From Mycobacterium sp. (GTDB lineage Bacteria; Actinomycetota; Actinomycetes; Mycobacteriales; Mycobacteriaceae): a stretch of DNA of 10,582 nucleotides. Positions 6,747-10,582 of the stretch are shown here, piece by piece (positions within the stretch are counted from its first letter, which is position 1; every line of letters starts with the position of its first letter). The position numbers were made by a program, and so were the translations under genes. The notes beneath the pieces are model-generated. The model searched no databases. It was not told where the DNA came from and saw nothing but the letters and a program-made list of their open reading frames with translations. Location: the NCBI GenBank assembly GCA_023264755.1, contig JAHFVB010000118.1, forward strand, positions 1-10,582. Reading direction: 5' to 3'.

Positions 6747-7772
6747 TTAGAACCCGGAGCCGTACACCTCGTGCCCGGGCTTCTCGGCGGCCAGGCCGTG
6801 GTAGGCGTCCTCGACGGTGAAGCCATGGTTGACCACGCGGTCGACCTCACGGGCGATGGGCATGGCGATGCCGTATTCGGTTGCGAACTCCATGATGACG
6901 CTGGCGGCCTTCACCCCCTCGGCGACCTGGTTCATCGCCGCGATGATCTCGTCGATGGACTTGCCCGAGCCGAGTTGTTCGCCGACGTGGCGGTTGCGGC
7001 TGCGCTGGCTGGTGCACGTGACGATCAGGTCGCCCATCCCGGCCAGTCCCGCGAACGTCTCGCGGGCGCCGCCCATCGCCTCCCCGAGCTTGGACATCTC
7101 GTTGACGGCGCGGGCCATCACCAGTGCGCGGGTGTTCTCGCCGATGCCAAGCGCGTAGCCCATTCCGACGGCGATGGCGTAGACGTTCTTGAGCGCACCC
7201 GCCATCTCGACGCCGACCACGTCGTCGGTGGTGTAGGTACGAAACCGCTTGGTGCGGAACAGGTTGGCCAGGTTGGCCGCCATGTGTTGGTCGGGCATCG
7301 CCAATACGGCGGCGGCGGCGTATCCGTCGGCGACCTCGCGGGCGATGTTCGGTCCGGCGAGGATGCCCGCCGGATGGCCGGGTAGCACCTCGTCGACGAC
7401 CTGGCTCATCCGCATGTTGGTGCCCTGCTCGAGCCCCTTGACCAACGACACCACCGGCACCCACGGTCGTAGCTCCTTGGCCAGTTGTTCGAGTACGCCG
7501 CGGAAGCCGTGCGACGGTACGCCCATGACGATGACGTCGGCGCAGTCGGCGGCTTCGGAGAAGTCGGTGGTGGCCTGCAGGGTGGGGGATAGCTCGACGT
7601 CGTCGCCGAGGTACTTCGAGTTGCGGTGTTTGTCGTTGATGTCCGCGGCGGTTTCCTCCGAGCGCACCCACTGCAGCGTCGGCCCTCGCCGTGCGCAGAT
7701 GGACGCGACGGTGGTGCCCCAGGAGCCTCCACCGAGCACGACGACTTTGGGTTCCCGTTGCGCAGCTGCCAT
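6747..7772 (-). CDS. gpsA: Glycerol-3-phosphate dehydrogenase [NAD(P)+] GpsA
   Basis: This 341-residue cytosolic enzyme reduces dihydroxyacetone phosphate to sn-glycerol-3-phosphate, the backbone of phospholipids and other glycerolipids. It shows the N-terminal dinucleotide motif VVVLGGGSWGTTVA (10-23), SLVKGLE (109-115, K112), AGPN (139-142), GALKNVYAIAVG (192-203, catalytic K195), GLAGMGDLIVTCTS (242-255, D248) and SRNR (258-261). Together these cover the whole family profile. It closely resembles GpdA1 (Rv0564c). ATG 7772 is chosen because the protein then starts MAAAQREPKVVVLGGG like homologues; upstream in-frame codons give non-homologous sequence across a divergent promoter region. There is no Shine-Dalgarno sequence, and a -10-like hexamer at leaderless distance is present. 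The gene is divergent from the hydrolase fusion gene. Confidence 0.93.
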   Translation of the reverse strand: MAAAQREPKVVVLGGGSWGTTVASICARRGPTLQWVRSEETAADINDKHRNSKYLGDDVELSPTLQATTDFSEAADCADVIVMGVPSHGFRGVLEQLAKELRPWVPVVSLVKGLEQGTNMRMSQVVDEVLPGHPAGILAGPNIAREVADGYAAAAVLAMPDQHMAANLANLFRTKRFRTYTTDDVVGVEMAGALKNVYAIAVGMGYALGIGENTRALVMARAVNEMSKLGEAMGGARETFAGLAGMGDLIVTCTSQRSRNRHVGEQLGSGKSIDEIIAAMNQVAEGVKAASVIMEFATEYGIAMPIAREVDRVVNHGFTVEDAYHGLAAEKPGHEVYGSGF

Positions 7773-7779
7773 GTCGATC

Positions 7780-7785
7780 AGCGTA
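7780..7785 (-). promoter_or_regulatory. Candidate -10 for gpsA, leaderless
   Basis: On the minus strand TACGCT (TANNNT) is followed by seven bases and then ATG 7772, so the transcript would start on the start codon. No ribosome binding site is visible, consistent with leaderless initiation. There is no clear -35. Confidence 0.4.
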
Positions 7786-7851
7786 TGGCCGACTGAGTGC
7801 GGCGGTGGGCAGTTTGCGAGTTCGGTGCTCGGAGGGCCCATTCCGGCGGGT

Positions 7852-7857
7852 GATAAT
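7852..7857 (+). promoter_or_regulatory. Candidate -10 of the hydrolase-lipoprotein operon
   Basis: GATAAT matches TATAAT at five of six positions. It would start transcription near 7864, giving a leader of about 23 bases that contains a very strong GGGGAGGGG ribosome binding site. No clear -35 is seen. Confidence 0.45.
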
Positions 7858-7872
7858 CGAGGTGGCTCTCCC

Positions 7873-7881
7873 GGGGAGGGG
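7873..7881 (+). promoter_or_regulatory. Strong ribosome binding site selecting GTG 7887
   Basis: GGGGAGGGG contains GGAGG at 7875-7879, seven bases before GTG 7887. The in-frame GTG at 7881 lies inside the site and is too close, so 7887 is the better start. Confidence 0.6.
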
Positions 7882-7886
7882 TGACG

Positions 7887-9728
7887 GTGTCGGTTTCGCT
7901 CTCGACGGTCGAGGGGTCCAATCCAGCAGCCTTGAGCTCTGCCGCGGGTCGGCTCGACGCGAAGATCACTTCGCTCGAGGCGAGCCTCGAGCGTCAACGG
8001 CAGGCCGTGGCGCGACTGCGGGAGGGTTGGCAGGGCAGCGCAGCCGAGGCGGCGGTGCGCAAGGCCGAGCAGGTCATCAATCGGCAGGAGGAGCTACGGG
8101 CTCGACTCGTCGTGATCCGGCAGGCGTTGTCCTCCGGCGGTGCGCACCTGGGCTCGGTGCGTACCGGGCTGATGCGGATCGTTGGCGTCCTGCGTGCCAC
8201 CGGCTGGACCGTCGGGGAGGACGGGACCGCGCGTGCGCCATTGCTGCCGGTGCTGGCGTGGATGGCCGCGCCCATGGTCACCGCGCTCGTCCGCCGGTTG
8301 CTGTACCTGTTCGACGAGGCCGACCGGCAGACGGCCGCCGCGATTCGGGCTGCGCAGCTCGGGCTGGTTCCGGAAATGCCGCCGGGAACGCTCGGTGACG
8401 CCCGTCGGCTGCCCGACCCGGGTACCTCGGCCGAGGACGTCGTCAGGTGGTGGAATTCGCTGAGCCAGGACGAGCAGCAGGCGCTCGTCGACGCGCACCC
8501 GGCGGCGCTGGGCAATCTGAACGGCATCCCTGCCGAGGTCCGCGACCAGGTGAACCGGGCCGTCATGGCCGACGACATCGCCCGTGTCACCGACGTCGCG
8601 CAGCGCCACGGGGTGTCGCTCCAGGCGGTGACCGATCGGCCCGAGCGTTACGGCCTGACGACGCAGGACGTAAGCCGGTGCTCGAATGCGGTTCGCACCC
8701 AGAACGGGTTGCACGAGACCTCCGGTGGCCTGCGTCCGGATGGGACCCCCAACCGGCCGGTCCTGCTGTGGGCGTACGACCCGCTGGCGTTCCGCGGCGA
8801 AGGCAAGGCGGCCATCGCGATCGGCAATCCCGACACCGCCACCGACACCGCGGTCGTCGTCCCCGGCACGGGAAGCAGTGTGGCGCAAGGGTGGCTGGAG
8901 TCCGACAACGCCACCACGCTCTACGACCAGATGGTGTTGGCCAACCCCGGTGAGCAGACGTCGGTCATCGCGTGGATGGGCTACGACACGCCGGACAGCC
9001 CGACCGACCCGCGGATCGCCACACCAGGGTTGGCCCGCCAGGGTGGTGAGCTGCTGGCCGCCGACGTCGACGGGCTGGCCGCCACGCATCGGGACGGGGT
9101 TGGTTCGCACGTCACGGTGATCGGACACTCCTACGGGTCGACCGCCGTCGCCGACGCGTTCGCGGGCAGTGGCATGCACGCCGACGATGCGGTGCTGATC
9201 GGAAGTCCCGGAACGGATTTGGCACACAGTGCGGCCGACTTCCACCTGTCGGGCGGCGGCCAGGTCTACGTGGGCGCGGCGTCGAGCGATCCGGTGTCCT
9301 GGTTGGGCCAGGCCGGCCCGATTCCCGACTTCGTCAACCGGGAACTGGGTCATCCGCTGGGGTGGGAGGCCGGACTGGGCCGCGATCCGGCGGGGGACGG
9401 CTTCGGATCGGTGCGGTTCGACGCCGAAGTGCCCGGGCGCGACGGACTGGACTTCGCCGACCACTCGAAGTACTACTCGCTTGGCAGTGAGTCGCTGCGG
9501 TCGATGACCGACATTGCGTCGGGCCATGGCGATGGGCTTGGCGACCAGGGGCTGCTCGCCGAGGGGAGGCGGCAGCTGCACGTCGGGCTGCCCCACCGGC
9601 TCGACCTGCCTGGGTTGCCGCCCATCGACCTACCCGACTGGGACGTCCGGGTGCCCGGCACTCCGGCGTTCAACGACCCGGAGGGCGACCGTGCGCAAGG
9701 ATCGATCACCGGTGGCCATCGCTATTGA
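7887..9728 (+). CDS. WXG100-like helical domain fused to alpha/beta hydrolase (DUF1023 type)
   Basis: This 613-residue, two-part protein begins with about 100 residues of alanine- and arginine-rich helix. A W48-x-G50 turn sits between two long helices (about 12-46 and 51-80), as in WXG100 proteins of type VII secretion. A second helical stretch (about 130-160) includes YLFDE (Y140...E144), which fits the YxxxD/E export signal pattern. The C-terminal half is an alpha/beta hydrolase of the DUF1023 type: VVVPGTGSS (324-332), the nucleophile elbow GHSYG (413-417, Ser415), a likely acid D468 in ASSDPVS, and a likely His526 in FADHSKYY. It could be a lipase, esterase or amidase; the substrate is unknown. 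It has no Sec signal or membrane segment, so it is cytosolic or type VII-exported. The tail is proline-rich. Its end overlaps the downstream lipoprotein gene by 38 bases, implying an operon. Confidence 0.85.
   Translation: MSVSLSTVEGSNPAALSSAAGRLDAKITSLEASLERQRQAVARLREGWQGSAAEAAVRKAEQVINRQEELRARLVVIRQALSSGGAHLGSVRTGLMRIVGVLRATGWTVGEDGTARAPLLPVLAWMAAPMVTALVRRLLYLFDEADRQTAAAIRAAQLGLVPEMPPGTLGDARRLPDPGTSAEDVVRWWNSLSQDEQQALVDAHPAALGNLNGIPAEVRDQVNRAVMADDIARVTDVAQRHGVSLQAVTDRPERYGLTTQDVSRCSNAVRTQNGLHETSGGLRPDGTPNRPVLLWAYDPLAFRGEGKAAIAIGNPDTATDTAVVVPGTGSSVAQGWLESDNATTLYDQMVLANPGEQTSVIAWMGYDTPDSPTDPRIATPGLARQGGELLAADVDGLAATHRDGVGSHVTVIGHSYGSTAVADAFAGSGMHADDAVLIGSPGTDLAHSAADFHLSGGGQVYVGAASSDPVSWLGQAGPIPDFVNRELGHPLGWEAGLGRDPAGDGFGSVRFDAEVPGRDGLDFADHSKYYSLGSESLRSMTDIASGHGDGLGDQGLLAEGRRQLHVGLPHRLDLPGLPPIDLPDWDVRVPGTPAFNDPEGDRAQGSITGGHRY
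9680..9685 (+). promoter_or_regulatory. Ribosome binding site inside the hydrolase gene
   Basis: GGAGGG lies five bases before GTG 9691 and fixes the lipoprotein start within the 3' end of the hydrolase gene, pointing to translational linkage. Confidence 0.6.
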
Positions 9729-10251
9729 GGCGTTTCGGTGGACGTCGGCGGCGCTGACCATGGCGATCTTGGTGGGAGGGTGTGATTCGGTGGAGTCGAA
9801 GAGCGGAGTGTCCGGGGCGGGGGGACTGTCCGACGAACAGACCCGCGCCCAGGTGGTGGATCCGGCGAAGCGGCTCGTCGACGCCGCGGGATGGCAGCGC
9901 CAGAACTTCAGTGCGGTATTTCATTTCGCATCGTGCAACGACCAGGGCGATCCGCCGTACCAGGGTGTGGTCGAACTCGGCTTCGTCTTCCCGCCGGGCG
10001 GCGACCAGCAGGCCGAGGTGCGGCGGATCGCAGGTTTGATGGTTGCCGACGGGTGGAGCGACGGGCCACCGCCCGGCCAGCGGCCGTACGGCCATGCGCT
10101 GCACCGCGGACGGCTGATGGCCATCGTGTCGCCGAACCCGAATCACCCGGGGGAGGGCGACGTGAAGATCTACGGCGAGTGCGGAAATCAGACCGATCAC
10201 CGCGGCAACGGCACGCTGGGGCTGACGGACATCGCCGACGAATTGGCTTGA
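9691..10251 (+). CDS. Putative lipoprotein of mycobacterial type, function unknown
   Basis: This 186-residue protein has a lipoprotein signal: a charged start (RKDR), a hydrophobic stretch (about 17-29) and the lipobox VGGC, with the lipidated cysteine at C31. It should be anchored on the outer face of the cytoplasmic membrane. The mature part begins with a Ser/Gly-rich linker. It then has an acidic helix, SDEQTRAQVVDPAKRLVDAAG, split here as SDEQTRAQV (47-55) and VDPAKRLVDAAG (56-67). A beta-rich domain follows, with cysteines in FASCNDQGDP (78-87) and YGECGNQTDH (about 160-169) that may pair. The pattern recalls LppA-like mycobacterial lipoproteins, which I cannot confirm. GTG 9691 is set by the GGAGGG site; a later in-frame GTG at 9712 has no such site. 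The gene overlaps the hydrolase gene by 38 bases, so the two are probably co-expressed. Confidence 0.78.
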   Translation: MRKDRSPVAIAIEAFRWTSAALTMAILVGGCDSVESKSGVSGAGGLSDEQTRAQVVDPAKRLVDAAGWQRQNFSAVFHFASCNDQGDPPYQGVVELGFVFPPGGDQQAEVRRIAGLMVADGWSDGPPPGQRPYGHALHRGRLMAIVSPNPNHPGEGDVKIYGECGNQTDHRGNGTLGLTDIADELA

Positions 10252-10264
10252 GGCCGGCGGGCCT
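10251..10264. terminator. Small symmetric hairpin between convergent stops
   Basis: AGGCC (10251-10255) and GGCCT (10260-10264) form a 5-bp stem with a GGCG loop. It overlaps the stop codons of both the lipoprotein gene and the minus-strand gene at the right edge. It could act in both directions, but it is short and lacks a T-run. Confidence 0.3.
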
Positions 10265-10582
10265 ACCGGGGGTGGCCCGATCGATTCTGGTCGCCCGCCC
10301 TGATGGGTGGGGCCACGCTGATCGGAGCCCGGGTGACGTCGATGGCGGGCTTCTTGGTCGGCTGGTCGTACCGCGGGTAGTAGGCCGGCGGTGCCATCTG
10401 CTCGGCTGAGGCGTCTGGCGGCGGCGGGCCCGGTGGTAGGTCGCCCGGCGGCAGGTCGCCAGGCGGCGCCGGAGCCGGGGTTGGTTCGGGGCTGGGCGCC
10501 GCGGACTGGCTGGGCGTCGCGCTCGGTGTCGGGGCCGAACTACTCGTCGCGTCCTGCGGTTGAGGTTGCGGTGTCGAACTGG
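10263..10582 (-). CDS. C-terminal fragment of a proline/serine-rich protein (5' end beyond window)
   Basis: An open minus-strand frame enters from the right edge and ends at TAG (10265-10263), giving 105 visible residues. The first 40 are a Pro/Ser/Thr/Gln linker (SSTPQPQPQDATSS...). Next comes a short tandem repeat GDLPPGDLPPGPPPP (41-55), then a more ordered tail with AYYPRYDQPTKKPAIDV (66-82) and ISVAPPIRAGDQNRSGHPR at the end. The composition, with third-position GC typical of the neighbours and no internal stop, supports real coding; the other minus frames give arginine-rich nonsense or stops. Such low-complexity tails are common in exported or cell-wall mycobacterial proteins, but neither the signal peptide nor any catalytic domain is visible, so no function is given. 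It converges on the lipoprotein gene with 11 bp between stops. Confidence 0.7.
   Translation of the reverse strand, partial: SSTPQPQPQDATSSSAPTPSATPSQSAAPSPEPTPAPAPPGDLPPGDLPPGPPPPDASAEQMAPPAYYPRYDQPTKKPAIDVTRAPISVAPPIRAGDQNRSGHPR

Noticed and set aside
8094..9596. A 500-codon open frame on the minus strand opposite the hydrolase gene
   Set aside because: It is an antisense shadow of high-GC coding; the translation is rich in Arg, Gly, Val and His with no recognisable domain, while the plus frame has hydrolase motifs and a strong ribosome binding site.

Overview
The window looks like the chromosome of a mycobacterium, most likely a rapid grower of the Mycolicibacterium type. The DNA is very GC-rich, several genes start with GTG, and coding is dense, with gaps of 11 to 114 bp. 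The core gene order mgtA - menG - menJ - grcC - htpX - gpsA is the one I recall from the Mycobacterium tuberculosis Rv0557-Rv0564c region. The species assignment is inference; no rRNA or other marker gene is present. I see no tRNA, rRNA, CRISPR array, insertion sequence or prophage.

Layout. Positions 71-1198 (+) encode the GT4 mannosyltransferase MgtA. Positions 1231-2055 (-) encode a classical short-chain dehydrogenase that separates mgtA from menG. Positions 2148-2834 (+) encode MenG and 2849-4108 (-) encode MenJ, the two lying tail to tail. Positions 4130-5137 (+) encode a long-chain polyprenyl diphosphate synthase, divergent from menJ across only 21 bp. Positions 5213-6091 (+) encode the membrane protease HtpX. 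Positions 6184-6729 (+) encode a small secreted four-cysteine protein of unknown function. Positions 6747-7772 (-) encode glycerol-3-phosphate dehydrogenase GpsA. Positions 7887-9728 (+) encode a WXG100-like helical domain fused to an alpha/beta hydrolase, overlapping a lipoprotein gene at 9691-10251 (+). A proline-rich C-terminus enters from the right edge on the minus strand (10263-10582).

How the genes fit together. MenG, MenJ and the prenyl synthase form a late menaquinone module: side-chain synthesis, C-methylation of the ring and reduction of one isoprene unit. MgtA (mannosylated glycolipid) and GpsA (glycerol-3-phosphate) supply envelope lipid pathways, and HtpX is membrane quality control. 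The right-hand third (hydrolase fusion, lipoprotein, proline-rich protein) looks like an accessory cell-envelope set whose function I cannot name.

The most notable points are four. Two divergent -10 hexamers overlap in the 21-bp menJ/grcC spacer, both at leaderless distance. An ECF-sigma-like promoter precedes htpX. A WXG100-like/hydrolase fusion is translationally overlapped with a lipoprotein. An 18-bp tandem duplication carries the stop codons of both menG and menJ. I found no convincing wholly new system. The hydrolase-lipoprotein pair is the best candidate for undescribed biology.
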